In this document: positions 27,963 to 38,120 of the stretch, piece after piece
Position numbering within the stretch: the stretch's first letter is position 1
Layout: each line of letters begins with the position of its first letter
From: Izhakiella australiensis
GTDB lineage: Bacteria; Pseudomonadota; Gammaproteobacteria; Enterobacterales; Enterobacteriaceae
Direction of reading: 5' to 3'
Length of the DNA stretch: 64,000 bases
Assembly (NCBI RefSeq): GCF_002006995.1
Contig: NZ_MRUL01000013.1
Coordinates: forward strand, 60,370-124,369
The notes under the pieces: model-generated
The model's input: only the letters and a program-made list of their open reading frames with translations
Database searches by the model: none
What the model was told of the DNA's origin: nothing
Position numbers and translations under genes: made by a program

Positions 27963-29492
27963 TCAGCGGCGGCGCCAGCCGATAAACGCGGCGGCGATGC
28001 CGGTGGCCAGAGTAATCAACCAGATGGTCAGATTACCTGTGCGGGCATAGGGGGTCAGGCCGCTGGTTGGCGTTACCCGGGCTTGCAGTACCTGGCGGGT
28101 AAACTGCGGCAGGGTGCTGGCTACGCTGCCATCGGCGTTGATAACGCCGGTCACGCCGTTATTGGTGCCGCGCAGCAGCGGACGACCCAGCTCAAGCGCG
28201 CGCATCCTCGCCATCTGGAAATGCTGCCAGGGGCCGATGGAATGGCCGAACCACGCATCGTTGGAAATCGTCAGCAGGAAGTTGGTATCCGGGCGGAAAT
28301 TATCGCGTACGTGTTCGCCAAGAACGATTTCATAGCAGATAGCGGCGGTCAGGTTATAGCCGTCTACTTTCAGCTGTGGTTGGCGGTAAGGGCCACGACT
28401 GAAGCCGGACATCGGCAAGTTGAAGAACGGCGCCAGCGGGCGCAGCAGCGATTCCAGCGGAACGAACTCGCCGAACGGCACCAGATGATTCTTCTGATAG
28501 CGATCGCTGCTCTGATAGCTGTACGGGGTTTTATTACCCAACACGATAATCGAGTTGTAATCGTGGTAGTGATTGTTTTCCAGCCTTGAGTCGACGATGC
28601 CGGTGACCAGAGAACTGCCGGCATCACGTAGTGCTTTATCTGCGGAGATCAAAAACGGCTGCTGATTACTTTCCAGATCGGGAATGGCCGACTCAGGCCA
28701 GATGATAATCGGATCTTTTCCTAACAGCGGGCGCGTCAGGCTGCTGTAAATTTCGAGGGTGTTGCGCAGCTGGTTGGGATCCCATTTTAACGACTGGGGA
28801 ATATTGCCCTGAACCAGCGCAACGTTCACCGCCCGATCGGGTTCAGCCTGGTACCAGGCAACCGAGCGCAGAGGCCAGGGCAGTACCAGCAGCGCCAGCG
28901 CCGCGGCGGATGAGCGCCAGCTGCGCTTAACCACGGCATAAACCGCGAGGCCGCTGATTATCATCAGCAGGAACGTAATGCCTTCCACGCCGAGCAGCGG
29001 CGCGATGCCTTTTAGCGGACCGTTAATCTGGCTGTAGCCAAACTGTAGCCAGGGAAAGCCGGTCAGCACCCAGCCGCGTAAAAACTCGCTGATTTGCCAC
29101 AGCGCCGGCGCAGCGAGCGCCAGACGAACCAGAGTCGTTTGCGCAAAAAACCGGCTGAGTACGCCGGCAAACAGCATTGGATACAGTGACAGATAGGCCG
29201 CCAGCAATACCACCAGGGCGACGTTAATGGGGCCGGGCATACCACCGAAGGTGGCAATGCTGACGTAAACCCAGTGAATGCCGCTGCCAAACAGGCCAAG
29301 CCCCCAGGCAAAGCCTATGGCCGCCGCCTGCGCCGGGCGGCGCGAAAGGGTTAACCCCAGCAGACCCATTAGCGAAATCAGCGCCGCTGGCCAGAGGTTA
29401 TAGGGTGAAAAAGACAGGGTGCCGCAGGCGCCGGTTAAAAGCGCCAGCAGCAGACGGATCCGCTGACGCTGAAGCAGAGTAGCCATGTTCAT
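27963..29492 (-). CDS. lnt: Apolipoprotein N-acyltransferase Lnt
   Basis: The inner-membrane enzyme that adds the third acyl chain to lipoproteins. Six to eight N-terminal hydrophobic segments precede a periplasmic nitrilase domain with the triad Glu267 (IIWPESAI), Lys334 ([14 protein letters not shown]) and Cys386 (TAAICYEI). At 509 residues it is close to the E. coli 512. ATG 29492 and ATG 29486 are both possible; neither has a strong Shine-Dalgarno, and corC ends 9 bases upstream, so coupling is likely. The two lipoproteins LptE and RlpA in this window are among its clients. Confidence 0.97.
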   Translation of the reverse strand: MNMATLLQRQRIRLLLALLTGACGTLSFSPYNLWPAALISLMGLLGLTLSRRPAQAAAIGFAWGLGLFGSGIHWVYVSIATFGGMPGPINVALVVLLAAYLSLYPMLFAGVLSRFFAQTTLVRLALAAPALWQISEFLRGWVLTGFPWLQFGYSQINGPLKGIAPLLGVEGITFLLMIISGLAVYAVVKRSWRSSAAALALLVLPWPLRSVAWYQAEPDRAVNVALVQGNIPQSLKWDPNQLRNTLEIYSSLTRPLLGKDPIIIWPESAIPDLESNQQPFLISADKALRDAGSSLVTGIVDSRLENNHYHDYNSIIVLGNKTPYSYQSSDRYQKNHLVPFGEFVPLESLLRPLAPFFNLPMSGFSRGPYRQPQLKVDGYNLTAAICYEIVLGEHVRDNFRPDTNFLLTISNDAWFGHSIGPWQHFQMARMRALELGRPLLRGTNNGVTGVINADGSVASTLPQFTRQVLQARVTPTSGLTPYARTGNLTIWLITLATGIAAAFIGWRRR

Positions 29493-29501
29493 GGGAATGT
29501 T

Positions 29502-30380
29502 TTATTCATCCAGCGTAGGTAATGGAGCGTTTTCCGGTATGCGGACATGGACCTGAATAATGCGGCGGCTGTCGGCCATCGCAACTTTAAACTGGTAACC
29601 ATCAATAACAATGCTTTCTCCACGTGAGGGGAGGTGGCCGAAGCCCTGCATCACTAAACCGCCGATGGTATCAACCTCTTCATCGCTGAAGTCGGTCTGG
29701 AAAATTTCGTTAAAGTCTTCAATCGAGGTAAGCGCCCGTACTGTGAAGGTATGACGGCTCAACTGGCGGATATCGCGATCTTCTTCGTCATCGTATTCGT
29801 CTTCAATTTCTCCGACGATCAGCTCCAGAATATCTTCAATGGTCACCAGGCCGGAAACGCCGCCAAATTCATCAATAACGATGGCCATATGGTAGCGCTG
29901 CGAGCGGAACTCTTTTAGCATGCGATCGACGCGCTTGCTTTCTGGCACCACCACCGCGTTACGTAACACTTTCTCAATGCTGAAAGGCTCTGACTCGCTG
30001 CTCATGAAAGGTAGCAGATCTTTCGCCATCAGAATGCCTTCCACATGATCGCGATCTTCGCTGATTACCGGAAAGCGTGAATGGGCCGATTCAATAATAA
30101 CGTTCAGGCATTCATCCAGGGTTTGGTTGCGCTTAAGGGTAATCATCTGGGAGCGGGGGATCATAATGTCGCGAACGCGCTGTTCGGCTACATCCATCAC
30201 CCCTTCCAGCATATCGCGGGTGTCGGGATCGATCAGTTCTTTTTGCTCGGAATCTCGGATCAGTTCCAGCAGCTCATCACGGTTTTTCGGCTCGCCGTGA
30301 AACAGCTGATTAAGAATAAGGGCAAAGAAGCCCTTTTTACTATTGGGGCTGTCGCTATTCTGAGAATGGTCATCGCTCAT
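29502..30380 (-). CDS. corC: CBS-domain protein CorC (magnesium/cobalt efflux related)
   Basis: A 292-residue cytoplasmic protein with paired CBS domains (about 70-195; DIMIPRSQM and [19 protein letters not shown]) and a C-terminal CorC_HlyC domain (about 205-285). CorC has been linked to Mg2+ efflux and cobalt resistance in Salmonella. The same window carries its relative yfjD (47165-48451). Operon ybeZ-ybeY-corC-lnt, as in E. coli. Confidence 0.96.
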   Translation of the reverse strand: MSDDHSQNSDSPNSKKGFFALILNQLFHGEPKNRDELLELIRDSEQKELIDPDTRDMLEGVMDVAEQRVRDIMIPRSQMITLKRNQTLDECLNVIIESAHSRFPVISEDRDHVEGILMAKDLLPFMSSESEPFSIEKVLRNAVVVPESKRVDRMLKEFRSQRYHMAIVIDEFGGVSGLVTIEDILELIVGEIEDEYDDEEDRDIRQLSRHTFTVRALTSIEDFNEIFQTDFSDEEVDTIGGLVMQGFGHLPSRGESIVIDGYQFKVAMADSRRIIQVHVRIPENAPLPTLDE

Positions 30381-30546
30381 GGCGTTTTTTTGTCTTTCAC
30401 TCTTATATGAAATAGGGCTGTCCGCCGGGCGGACAGATGAGAATTAAATGCCGCTTCCCCCTTGCTATCGTAATTGCACCGGATGGGAGCGGTTCTACGT
30501 TGTAACCTGGACACAAGACGGCAGTGTGACCGGGCGTGCCTAAACG

Positions 30547-31014
30547 TTATTCTTTTTCCGAAATGTACGGGTCAGCATAGCCGAGAGCAAGCATTATCTC
30601 GGTCTCAAGCGACTCCATCTCTTCGGCTTCGTCGTCATCAATGTGATCATAGCCAAGCAGGTGCAGGCTGCCGTGGATCACCATATGCGCCCAGTGAGCC
30701 AGCAGCTGCTTTTGCTGTTCGGCGGCTTCCTGCTCCACCACCTGACGGCAAATAACCAGGTCTCCCAGCAGCGGCAGTTCGATGCCCGACGGCGCTTCGA
30801 AGGGAAACGATAGCACGTTGGTGGGTTTATCTTTGCCGCGCCAGGTAAGATTAAGGTCCTGGCTTTCCGCAACGTCCACCAGTCGCACGGTTACCTCGCT
30901 TTCTGCCTGAAAGCGCGGTAGTACGGCGTCAAGCCAACGCTGAAAATCCGCTTCTGGCGGTAAGCCTGCCGGCGATTCGCAGGCAATTTGTAGATCGAGA
31001 ATGACGTTGCTCAT
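30547..31014 (-). CDS. ybeY: Endoribonuclease YbeY
   Basis: A single-strand RNase needed for 16S 3'-end maturation and 70S quality control. The zinc ligands His114, His118 and His124 are visible in the [15 protein letters not shown] motif. The 155-residue length equals the E. coli protein. ATG 31014 overlaps the ybeZ stop by 4 bases (ATGA). Confidence 0.97.
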   Translation of the reverse strand: MSNVILDLQIACESPAGLPPEADFQRWLDAVLPRFQAESEVTVRLVDVAESQDLNLTWRGKDKPTNVLSFPFEAPSGIELPLLGDLVICRQVVEQEAAEQQKQLLAHWAHMVIHGSLHLLGYDHIDDDEAEEMESLETEIMLALGYADPYISEKE

Positions 31015-32072
31015 TGGCTATCCTGCTGTGGCGCTGCGGCTTGCAGCGCTTCACGTTTGCGCTCGGCCGCTGCTGCGTCGCGCCGCTTCTGGTCAGCGTC
31101 TTCCCAGCTTTCATAGGCCGTCACGATACGGGCGACCACCGGGTGACGTACCACGTCCTCGCTGTGAAAGAAGTTAAAGCTGATCTCTTCCACTTCAGCC
31201 AGTACTTCAATGGCGTGGCGCAGCCCGGATTTGAGGTTACGCGGTAAGTCAATCTGCGTAATGTCACCGGTAATGACCGCCTTCGAGTTAAAGCCGATGC
31301 GCGTCAGGAACATTTTCATCTGTTCAATGGTGGTGTTCTGGCTTTCATCAAGAATAATAAAGGCATCATTCAGCGTTCGACCACGCATGTAGGCCAGCGG
31401 CGCCACTTCAATGACGTTGCGCTCAATCAGTTTTTCCACGCGTTCAAAGCCCAGCATCTCAAACAGCGCGTCGTAGAGCGGGCGCAGATACGGGTCAACC
31501 TTCTGGCTGAGGTCGCCCGGCAGGAAGCCGAGTTTCTCACCGGCTTCAACCGCCGGACGCGTCAGCAAAATACGACGAATTTCCTGGCGCTCCAGCGCAT
31601 CTACCGCGGCGGCAACGGCCAGATAGGTTTTCCCGGTACCGGCCGGGCCGACGCCAAAGCTGATATCGTGGTCAAGAATATTGGCAATATACTGCGCCTG
31701 ATTGGGCGTGCGCGGCTTAATCACTCCCCGCTTGGTTTTAATGTTGACGGCTTTGCCATATACCGGCACGCTTTCCGCCGTTTGCTCCAGCACCCGGCTC
31801 TCTTTTATCGCCAGATGGATCTGTTCGGGGTCAATGTCCGGGATATTGCCGCGCACCGGCGCGGTATCAACATAAAGCGTCTTCAGGATATCCATCGCCG
31901 CATCAACGCACAGCATACGGCCTGTCAGTTTAAAGGCATTATCGCGACGATTTATCTCAATGCCCAGTCGGCGCTCAAGCTGTTTGATATTGTCGTCAAA
32001 CGGGCCGCACAGGCTAAGCAGGCGATGGTTATCAGCAGGTTCTAAGGTAATTTCACGTGTTTCGGTTATCAA
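31011..32072 (-). CDS. ybeZ: PhoH-like ATPase YbeZ (PhoL)
   Basis: A P-loop ATPase of the PhoH family thought to work with YbeY in ribosome maturation. Walker A GPAGTGKT at residues 142-149 and Walker B IILDESQN follow in order; the N-terminal region resembles a KH-like RNA-binding part. The start is a TTG (32070-32072) with AAAGGA five bases upstream, giving the conserved [14 protein letters not shown] opening. It is coupled to ybeY by a 4-base overlap. Confidence 0.95.
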   Translation of the reverse strand: MITETREITLEPADNHRLLSLCGPFDDNIKQLERRLGIEINRRDNAFKLTGRMLCVDAAMDILKTLYVDTAPVRGNIPDIDPEQIHLAIKESRVLEQTAESVPVYGKAVNIKTKRGVIKPRTPNQAQYIANILDHDISFGVGPAGTGKTYLAVAAAVDALERQEIRRILLTRPAVEAGEKLGFLPGDLSQKVDPYLRPLYDALFEMLGFERVEKLIERNVIEVAPLAYMRGRTLNDAFIILDESQNTTIEQMKMFLTRIGFNSKAVITGDITQIDLPRNLKSGLRHAIEVLAEVEEISFNFFHSEDVVRHPVVARIVTAYESWEDADQKRRDAAAAERKREALQAAAPQQDSQ

Positions 32073-32269
32073 ACTAATCCTTTGGGTCGCTCAGGGCCAG
32101 TTGCGTGTTTCAACAGCGCTTGCCGGCGTTGTCAGGTTACAGTTATGACAAATTATTTATGCCCTCGCAGCACTGTGCAAGCTACAAAATAATTATTTGG
32201 GTTGGGACGGGCGTTTACAAGGGGGAAACAGAGCGATCGGCGGCGGAATGTTTCCGCCGCCGCAGCGAG

Positions 32270-33694
32270 TCAGGGCTGATAAGTTCCTACGCCCAGCTCA
32301 TTTTCTTTGCGGGTACGCGCGATAACGGAAGCCGGCGTTTCAGAAACGCGCAGTCCCATCTGGTCTTCAGTGCGTACCACGATGCCGCGTAACGAGTTGG
32401 GATACACGTCAACGATTTCGACATCAACGAATTTGCCGATCATCGCCGGTGAGCCTTCGAAATTGACCACGCGGTTATTTTCTGTACGTCCCGACAGCTC
32501 CATTACGTTCTTACGCGAGGTGCCTTCCACCAGAATGCGCTGAATGCTGCCCAGCATGCGGCGGCTCCAGGCCATTGCCTGCTGGCTGATACGATCCTGC
32601 AGAATGTAGAGGCGCTGTTTTTTCTCTTCTTCCGTTACGTCATCCGGCAGGTCTGCCGCTGGCGTCCCCGGACGCGCTGAGTAAATAAAGCTGAAGCTCA
32701 TATCAAAATTGACGTCGGCTATCAGCTTCATCGTCTGTTCGAAATCAGTATGGGTTTCGCCAGGGAAACCGATGATGAAATCAGAACTGATCTGAATATC
32801 CGGGCGCGCGTTGCGCAGCTTGCGGATAATCGATTTGTACTCCAGTGCGGTATGAGCACGTTTCATCAGCGTCAGAATACGGTCGGCGCCGCTCTGTACC
32901 GGCAGGTGCAGGAAGCTCACCAGCTCTGGGGTATCGCGATAGACTTCAATAATATCGTCGGTGAACTCGATAGGGTGGCTGGTGGTAAAGCGAATGCGGT
33001 CAATGCCGTCGATAGCGGCAACCAGCCTCAGAAGTTCGGCAAAGCTGCAAACTTTGTCGTCAAAGGTAGCGCCACGGTAGGCGTTAACGTTTTGCCCCAG
33101 CAGATTTACTTCGCGTACGCCCTGCGCGGCCAGCTGCGCGATTTCAAACAGCACATCATCGCAGGGGCGGCTGACTTCCTCGCCGCGCGTATAAGGCACA
33201 ACGCAGAAGGTGCAGTATTTGTTGCAGCCTTCCATAATCGAGACAAACGCCGTCGGGCCATCTGCACGTGGTTCCGGCAGGCGATCAAATTTTTCAATCT
33301 CCGGGAAGCTGATGTCCACCACCGGACTTTTGGAACCGCGCACGGTGTTGATCATTTCCGGCAGGCGGTGCAGCGTTTGCGGGCCGAATACGATATCGAC
33401 GTAGCTGGCGCGCTGACGAATGTGGTCTCCTTCCTGCGACGCGACGCAGCCGCCCACGCCGATAATCAGCTCGGGGTTTTGCTCTTTCAGCGTGCGCCAG
33501 CGGCCAAGCTGATGGAAAACCTTTTCCTGGGCTTTTTCGCGAATAGAGCAGGTATTCAGCAGCAGAATGTCCGCCTCTTCGGCTACCTCTGTCAGCGTGT
33601 AGCCGTGCGTACTCTCCAGCAGATCGGCCATCTTCGATGAATCGTATTCATTCATCTGACAGCCCCAGGTTTTGATGTGCAGTTTTTTATTCAT
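32270..33694 (-). CDS. miaB: tRNA-2-methylthio-N6-dimethylallyladenosine synthase MiaB
   Basis: A radical-SAM methylthiotransferase modifying A37 of UNN-reading tRNAs. The auxiliary cluster Cys12, Cys49 and Cys83 and the radical-SAM Cys157, Cys161 and Cys164 (CNKYCTFC) occur at the E. coli positions, and a TRAM domain closes the protein (about 380-440). The frame opens at 33880, but the start at 33694 gives 474 residues, as in E. coli. It is divergent from ubiF. Confidence 0.97.
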   Translation of the reverse strand: MNKKLHIKTWGCQMNEYDSSKMADLLESTHGYTLTEVAEEADILLLNTCSIREKAQEKVFHQLGRWRTLKEQNPELIIGVGGCVASQEGDHIRQRASYVDIVFGPQTLHRLPEMINTVRGSKSPVVDISFPEIEKFDRLPEPRADGPTAFVSIMEGCNKYCTFCVVPYTRGEEVSRPCDDVLFEIAQLAAQGVREVNLLGQNVNAYRGATFDDKVCSFAELLRLVAAIDGIDRIRFTTSHPIEFTDDIIEVYRDTPELVSFLHLPVQSGADRILTLMKRAHTALEYKSIIRKLRNARPDIQISSDFIIGFPGETHTDFEQTMKLIADVNFDMSFSFIYSARPGTPAADLPDDVTEEEKKQRLYILQDRISQQAMAWSRRMLGSIQRILVEGTSRKNVMELSGRTENNRVVNFEGSPAMIGKFVDVEIVDVYPNSLRGIVVRTEDQMGLRVSETPASVIARTRKENELGVGTYQP

Positions 33695-33873
33695 CGACTT
33701 GCCATTACTCAATGCAGAACGGAATGCAGGGCGCGTATTGTAATGCTTTGCTGCTGTTGTGACCAGACCAGCGTGCTTTTCTCTGCGCTGCGTTGAAAAT
33801 CCGGTAAACTTTGCCTTAACGGGCGACCCGGCTTTCAGACTCACCGTCGGGGCGCTATGCGAAAGGAGTAACC

Positions 33874-35055
33874 ATGACAAATAATCAGCACGCTGCGACA
33901 GAAGTGACCCTGGTCGGCGGCGGGATGGTCGGCGCCGCGCTGGCCTGCGGTCTGGCGCTGCAAGGGTTTGAGGTGACGGTTATTGAAACCGAAGCGCCGC
34001 CTGATTTTGACCGCGCTCAGCCGCCGGACTTACGTATTTCCGCTATTGGAGCAGCCTCGGTTGATTTACTGCGTGAGCTTGATGCCTGGCAGTCGGTGCT
34101 GGCGATGCGCGCTTTTCCCTATACCCGGCTGGAGACCTGGGAATGGCAGAGTGCCCATCTGGCGTTCGATGCACAAAGTCTCGGGCTGCCGGCTTTAGGC
34201 TATATGGTCGAAAATAACGTATTACAGCGGGCGCTCTGGCAGCGTATGACGCAGCTAAAGGTTCGCGTTATTTCACCGGCCAGCGTGGCGATGCTGGCGC
34301 GGCTTGAGCAGGGCTGGATGTTAACGCTGGATGATGGCAGCCAGCTGCAAACTCAGCTGGTGGTTGCGGCAGACGGGGCGAATTCCCGGGTACGCCAGCT
34401 GGCTGGGATCGGCATCCAGGGCTGGCAATATGCACAGTCCTGTATGCTCATTAGCGTCAGGTGTGAACAGCCGCCTGGCATGGCGACCTGGCAGCAATTT
34501 ACGCCGCAGGGGCCGCGCGCGCTGCTGCCGCTGTTTGATAACTGGGCTTCGCTGGTGTGGTACGACGCGCCGGCGCGTATTCGCCAGCTGCAGGCGATGT
34601 CGATGGCGCAGCTGGAAAAAGAGATTCAGCGTGAGTTTCCCGATCGTCTCGGTAAAGTAACGCCGCTGGCCGCCGGTTCATTTCCGCTGGTTCGCCGCCA
34701 TGCGAAGCGCTATGTGCTGCCGGGGCTGGCGCTGGTCGGCGATGCCGCCCATACCATTAACCCGCTGGCCGGGCAGGGGGTTAACCTCGGCTATCGCGAC
34801 GTCAATGCCTTAATTGATGTGCTGAGCAATGCGCGCAACAGTGGGCAGGCGTGGAGTAGTGACGCGGTGCTGCAGCGCTATGAGCGTCGGCGGCGCTACG
34901 ATAATTTGCTGATGCAAAGCAGTATGGATCTATTCTATCTGGCGTTCAGTAACCGGTCAGGGCCGTTGCGCATCGCGCGCAATCTCGGATTGCTCGCCGC
35001 CGAGCATAGCGGGGTGTTAAAGCGGCAGGCGCTGAAGTACGCGCTGGGATTGTAG
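33874..35055 (+). CDS. ubiF: 3-demethoxyubiquinol 3-hydroxylase UbiF
   Basis: A flavin monooxygenase of ubiquinone synthesis, adding the last ring hydroxyl. The FAD-binding GGGMVG (about residues 15-20), the DG motif ([12 protein letters not shown]) and [22 protein letters not shown] are clear. AAAGGAG precedes ATG 33874. The gene lies divergent from miaB and ahead of the tRNA cluster, as in E. coli. A strong bidirectional hairpin follows. Confidence 0.95.
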   Translation: MTNNQHAATEVTLVGGGMVGAALACGLALQGFEVTVIETEAPPDFDRAQPPDLRISAIGAASVDLLRELDAWQSVLAMRAFPYTRLETWEWQSAHLAFDAQSLGLPALGYMVENNVLQRALWQRMTQLKVRVISPASVAMLARLEQGWMLTLDDGSQLQTQLVVAADGANSRVRQLAGIGIQGWQYAQSCMLISVRCEQPPGMATWQQFTPQGPRALLPLFDNWASLVWYDAPARIRQLQAMSMAQLEKEIQREFPDRLGKVTPLAAGSFPLVRRHAKRYVLPGLALVGDAAHTINPLAGQGVNLGYRDVNALIDVLSNARNSGQAWSSDAVLQRYERRRRYDNLLMQSSMDLFYLAFSNRSGPLRIARNLGLLAAEHSGVLKRQALKYALGL

Positions 35056-35103
35056 TGATGACGGCGGCGATGTCCGCCGTTATATGATTCGCAAATGGCA
35101 AAA

Positions 35104-35136
35104 ACAATAAAGCCCGCTAAAAGCGGGCTTTATTGT
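35104..35136. terminator. Bidirectional terminator between ubiF and the tRNA operon
   Basis: A perfect 15-bp stem (35104-35118 with 35122-35136) around an AAA loop, with AT tracts at both outer arms. It ends the minus-strand tRNA transcript and the plus-strand ubiF transcript. Confidence 0.92.
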
Positions 35137-35143
35137 TGAACGT

Positions 35144-35217
35144 TGGCTGGGGTACAGGGATTCGAACCCCGGATGGCGGAATCAGAATCCGCTGCCTTAC
35201 CGCTTGGCGATACCCCA
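35144..35217 (-). tRNA. tRNA-Gln(CUG), last gene of the operon
   Basis: The minus strand folds as a cloverleaf starting TGGGGTATCGCC and ending in encoded CCA. Anticodon loop TTCTGAT gives CUG. It is 74 bases and identical to the copy at 35243-35316. The variable loop is CATC, one base shorter than in the UUG isoacceptor here. Confidence 0.97.
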
Positions 35218-35242
35218 ATGCTGTACATCTTGTATCTGAATA

Positions 35243-35316
35243 TGGCTGGGGTACAGGGATTCGAACCCCGGATGGCGGAATCAGAATCCGCTGCCTTACC
35301 GCTTGGCGATACCCCA
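35243..35316 (-). tRNA. tRNA-Gln(CUG)
   Basis: Identical to the copy at 35144-35217. Anticodon CTG in loop TTCTGAT, encoded CCA, 74 bases. Corresponds to glnV/glnX of E. coli by position. Confidence 0.97.
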
Positions 35317-35322
35317 AGAATA

Positions 35323-35399
35323 TGGTGGCTACGACGGGAATCGAACCTGTGACCCCAGCATTATGAGTGCTGTGCTCTAACCAGCTGAGCTACGTAGCC
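35323..35399 (-). tRNA. metU: tRNA-Met(CAU), elongator
   Basis: A 77-base cloverleaf starting GGCTACGTAGCTC with anticodon CAT in loop CTCATAA and encoded CCA. The first base pair and length are those of elongator Met rather than initiator tRNA. Only 6 bases separate it from the next Gln gene. Confidence 0.97.
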
Positions 35400-35444
35400 A
35401 TAATTTCTTGTACTGCCTGATTGCGCTGCAATCGCTTAAAAAGA

Positions 35445-35519
35445 TGGCTGGGGTACCTGGATTCGAACCAGGGAATGCCGGTATCAAAAACCGGTGCCTT
35501 ACCGCTTGGCGATACCCCA
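35445..35519 (-). tRNA. tRNA-Gln(UUG)
   Basis: 75 bases, anticodon TTG in loop TTTTGAT, encoded CCA. E. coli has two such genes (glnU, glnW) at this point; only one is present here. Confidence 0.97.
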
Positions 35520-35551
35520 TCTCTTTTAAAGCTGCAAACCGTTTATGACAA

Positions 35552-35636
35552 TGGTGCGGGAGGCGAGACTTGAACTCGCACACCTTGCGGCGCCAGAACC
35601 TAAATCTGGTGCGTCTACCAATTTCGCCACTCCCGC
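35552..35636 (-). tRNA. leuW: tRNA-Leu(UAG)
   Basis: An 85-base class II tRNA with a long variable arm, anticodon TAG in loop TTTAGGT, encoded CCA. Position matches leuW of E. coli. Confidence 0.97.
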
Positions 35637-35641
35637 AAATA

Positions 35642-35718
35642 TGGTGGCTACGACGGGAATCGAACCTGTGACCCCAGCATTATGAGTGCTGTGCTCTAAC
35701 CAGCTGAGCTACGTAGCC
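35642..35718 (-). tRNA. metT: tRNA-Met(CAU), first gene of the operon
   Basis: 77 bases and identical to the copy at 35323-35399. It is promoter-proximal, as metT in E. coli. Confidence 0.97.
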
Positions 35719-35758
35719 ATCTTTATATTGCGTTACCTTCATCGGCTTTGCGGGGCGC

Positions 35759-35787
35759 ATTATGCGTATTGAGCCTTTTAGCGTCAA
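35759..35787 (-). promoter_or_regulatory. Promoter of the tRNA operon
   Basis: On the minus strand TTGACG (35782-35787) and CATAAT (35759-35764) are spaced by 17 bases. A GC-rich discriminator (GCGCCCCGC) follows, the mark of stringently controlled stable-RNA promoters. Confidence 0.88.
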
Positions 35788-35882
35788 CAAATTTTTTGCC
35801 GATTTTAGCCACAGAACGGCTGTTTGCATGGGTAATGAACAGCCTGGCGATAAAAGCAACGATTTATCATTGTAACATAAGT

Positions 35883-35916
35883 AAAAAATAACGGGCCCGG
35901 GTAAAAAAGGCCCGTT
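35883..35916 (-). terminator. Terminator of asnB
   Basis: AACGGGCC (35890-35897) pairs with GGCCCGTT (35909-35916). On the minus strand the stem is followed by ATTTTTTAC. It lies 12 bases after the asnB stop. Confidence 0.8.
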
Positions 35917-35927
35917 TGCTGCGTGGG

Positions 35928-37598
35928 TTATGCCTGGTATGCCGACTGATGAACGCCGACCGCACGGCCTGACGGATCGTTCATGTTTTTGAAGGCTTCA
36001 TCCCATTCAATGGCTTTTGCCGACGAGCAGGCAACGGATGGGCCGCCGGGTACGCATTCCGCCGCGCTGGCAATCGGGAACAGCTCTGCGAAGATTTCCC
36101 GATACAGATAAGCTTCTTTTGAACCCGGCGTATTATGCGGGAAACGGTAATGGGCGGTCTCCAGCTGCTGGTCGCTGATTTGCTGGGCCGCGATCTCTTT
36201 CAGCGAGTCGATCCAGCTGTAGCCAACGCCGTCGGAGAACTGCTCTTTCTGACGCCAGGCGACGCTTTCAGGCAGATAAGAAGCAAAGCATTCACGCAGA
36301 ATGTGTTTTTCCATTTTACCGTTGCTGCCGCACATTTTATCGGCCGGGTTAATCGTCATCGCCACGTCGAGGAATTTCTTATCGAGGAACGGCACGCGTG
36401 CTTCCACGCCCCAGGCTGACATGGCCTTGTTGGCGCGCGCGCAGTCAAACATATGCAGCGCCAGCAATTTGCGCACGTTCTCCTCGTGGAACTCCTGCGC
36501 ATTCGGCGCTTTATGGAAATAGAGATAGCCGCCGAATACTTCGTCTGCGCCTTCGCCCGAAAGCACCATTTTGATGCCCATTGCCTTGATTTTACGCGAC
36601 ATAAGATACATCGGCGTTGAGGCGCGAATCGTGGTGACATCATAGGTTTCAATGTGATAAATCACATCGCGAACCGCATCCAGCCCTTCCTGAACGGTGA
36701 AGTGGATTTCGTGATGGACGGTACCGAGATGGTCAGCAACGGCTTTCGCGGCTTTGAGGTCCGGCGATCCTTCCAGGCCAACGGCAAAGGAGTGCAGCTG
36801 CGGCCACCAGGCGTCGCTTTTATCCTGATCTTCAATGCGTCTGGCGGCATATTTTTTGGTAATCGCCGAGATGATAGAAGAGTCCAGGCCGCCGGAAAGC
36901 AACACGCCGTAAGGCACGTCTGACATCAGGTGACTTTTTACCGACTCCTCCAGCGCATCCTTCAGCGCGGCGGCATCGGTCTGGTTATGTTCGACGCTGG
37001 CATATTCCATCCAGTCGCGCTGCCAGTAGCGACGAATTTCGCCGTCGGTGCTGGAAAGGTAGCTTCCCGGCGGGAATTCGCTGATGGTGCGGCATACCGG
37101 CACCAGCGCTTTCATTTCAGATGCGACGTAAAAGTTTCCGTGCTCGTCGTTGCCCATATAAAGGGGGATGATGCCGATATGATCGCGGCCAATCAGGTAC
37201 TGCTGCTTAACGCTGTCCCACAGGATAAAGGCAAACATTCCTTGCAGTTCGTCGAGAAAATCGATGCCTTTTTCCTGATATAGCGCCAGGATTACTTCGC
37301 AGTCGGAGCCGGTCTGGAAGTCGTAGCGATCGCTCAGCGCCGTGCGCAGGGCCTGATGGTTGTAAATTTCGCCGTTCACGGCCAGCACGTGAGTATGGTC
37401 GGCGTTGTACAGCGGCTGCGCGCCGTTGTTCACGTCGACGATCGATAGACGCTCATGGGCAAGAATCGCTTTATCATCAGCATATACCCCGGACCAGTCC
37501 GGACCGCGATGGCGCATCAGGCGCGACAGTTCCAAAGCCTTCTTACGCAATTCAATAGGATCAGTTTTCAGATCCAGCACGCCAAAAATCGAACACAT
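35928..37598 (-). CDS. asnB: Asparagine synthetase B (glutamine-hydrolysing)
   Basis: Makes asparagine from aspartate with glutamine as nitrogen donor. Cys2 is the glutaminase nucleophile of the N-terminal Ntn domain (RHRGPDWSG and AHERLSIVD at about 29-57), and the ATP-pyrophosphatase domain carries SGGLDSS (about 233-239). CAGGAG precedes ATG 37598. Length 556 against 554 in E. coli. In E. coli nagD lies next to asnB; here it is missing. Confidence 0.97.
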   Translation of the reverse strand: MCSIFGVLDLKTDPIELRKKALELSRLMRHRGPDWSGVYADDKAILAHERLSIVDVNNGAQPLYNADHTHVLAVNGEIYNHQALRTALSDRYDFQTGSDCEVILALYQEKGIDFLDELQGMFAFILWDSVKQQYLIGRDHIGIIPLYMGNDEHGNFYVASEMKALVPVCRTISEFPPGSYLSSTDGEIRRYWQRDWMEYASVEHNQTDAAALKDALEESVKSHLMSDVPYGVLLSGGLDSSIISAITKKYAARRIEDQDKSDAWWPQLHSFAVGLEGSPDLKAAKAVADHLGTVHHEIHFTVQEGLDAVRDVIYHIETYDVTTIRASTPMYLMSRKIKAMGIKMVLSGEGADEVFGGYLYFHKAPNAQEFHEENVRKLLALHMFDCARANKAMSAWGVEARVPFLDKKFLDVAMTINPADKMCGSNGKMEKHILRECFASYLPESVAWRQKEQFSDGVGYSWIDSLKEIAAQQISDQQLETAHYRFPHNTPGSKEAYLYREIFAELFPIASAAECVPGGPSVACSSAKAIEWDEAFKNMNDPSGRAVGVHQSAYQA

Positions 37599-38120
37599 AG
37601 CTTCACTCCTGAGCGGATTACTTAATCATTTATTCTATGCCGGACAGCGCCAGCGCATAGATAAGAAAATGCGATAATGGGAAAGGCTATGCAAGCAATT
37701 TCGCTTTCTGCTATGAAATAGCCATGCCTTGCGGCTGATAAATTAGTGAATCATCAATAATTGGTGGTAAAAATTGAATATTATTCAATGAGTGTGCAAT
37801 TTTGGCTTAAATTTAACCAATTAACGGCCATCTTCTACGCGCTGGACCCCAGGTGAGCTGAGGTGATTAATCGTAGTAGGGTAATAAAGATTTATTGAGA
37901 AATTGGCATTGATGTGACAATAAATAGCAAATCGAGAAAAAATAAGTTGCAGGCCTACGCTGGTCGAGACTAAAAAATAAACTGAATTTGATTTTTCTGA
38001 ATCCTGTATTAATCGTCGGTCAGAGTTAGCTTAAGCTCCAATTTAGTTAAACTGCGGCTGATCGCGGCGAGTAATACTCTTAAACTCTTGATCGTTATTT
38101 CTAAGGAAGGCATTTACATC
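37599..38120. other. AT-rich divergent intergenic region with a 17-base palindrome
   Basis: This 522-base stretch between asnB and the orphan gene has no supported frame. It holds the perfect palindrome ATTGAATA-T-TATTCAAT at 37773-37789, placed about 175 bases from asnB and 330 from the orphan, a possible binding site for an unknown dimeric regulator. I searched by eye for a hrp box (GGAACC-N15/16-CCACNNA) because of the effector-like gene and found none. Base composition is clearly more AT-rich than the surrounding backbone. Confidence 0.5.

Noticed and set aside
27876..28589. A 237-codon plus-strand frame beginning with tandem GGWWLVA units
   Set aside because: It is produced by the non-coding heptamer array and then runs antisense to lnt, without ribosome site or plausible protein features.
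32750..33640. 296-codon frame antisense to miaB
   Set aside because: miaB is certain on the other strand; the shadow lacks a ribosome site and has no recognisable domain.
35117..35583. Short frames with repeated segments in the tRNA cluster
   Set aside because: They are translations of tRNA genes; the repetition reflects identical tRNA copies.
37599..38120. hrp box for a type III effector upstream of the orphan gene
   Set aside because: No GGAACC-N15/16-CCACNNA element was found by eye on the plus strand.
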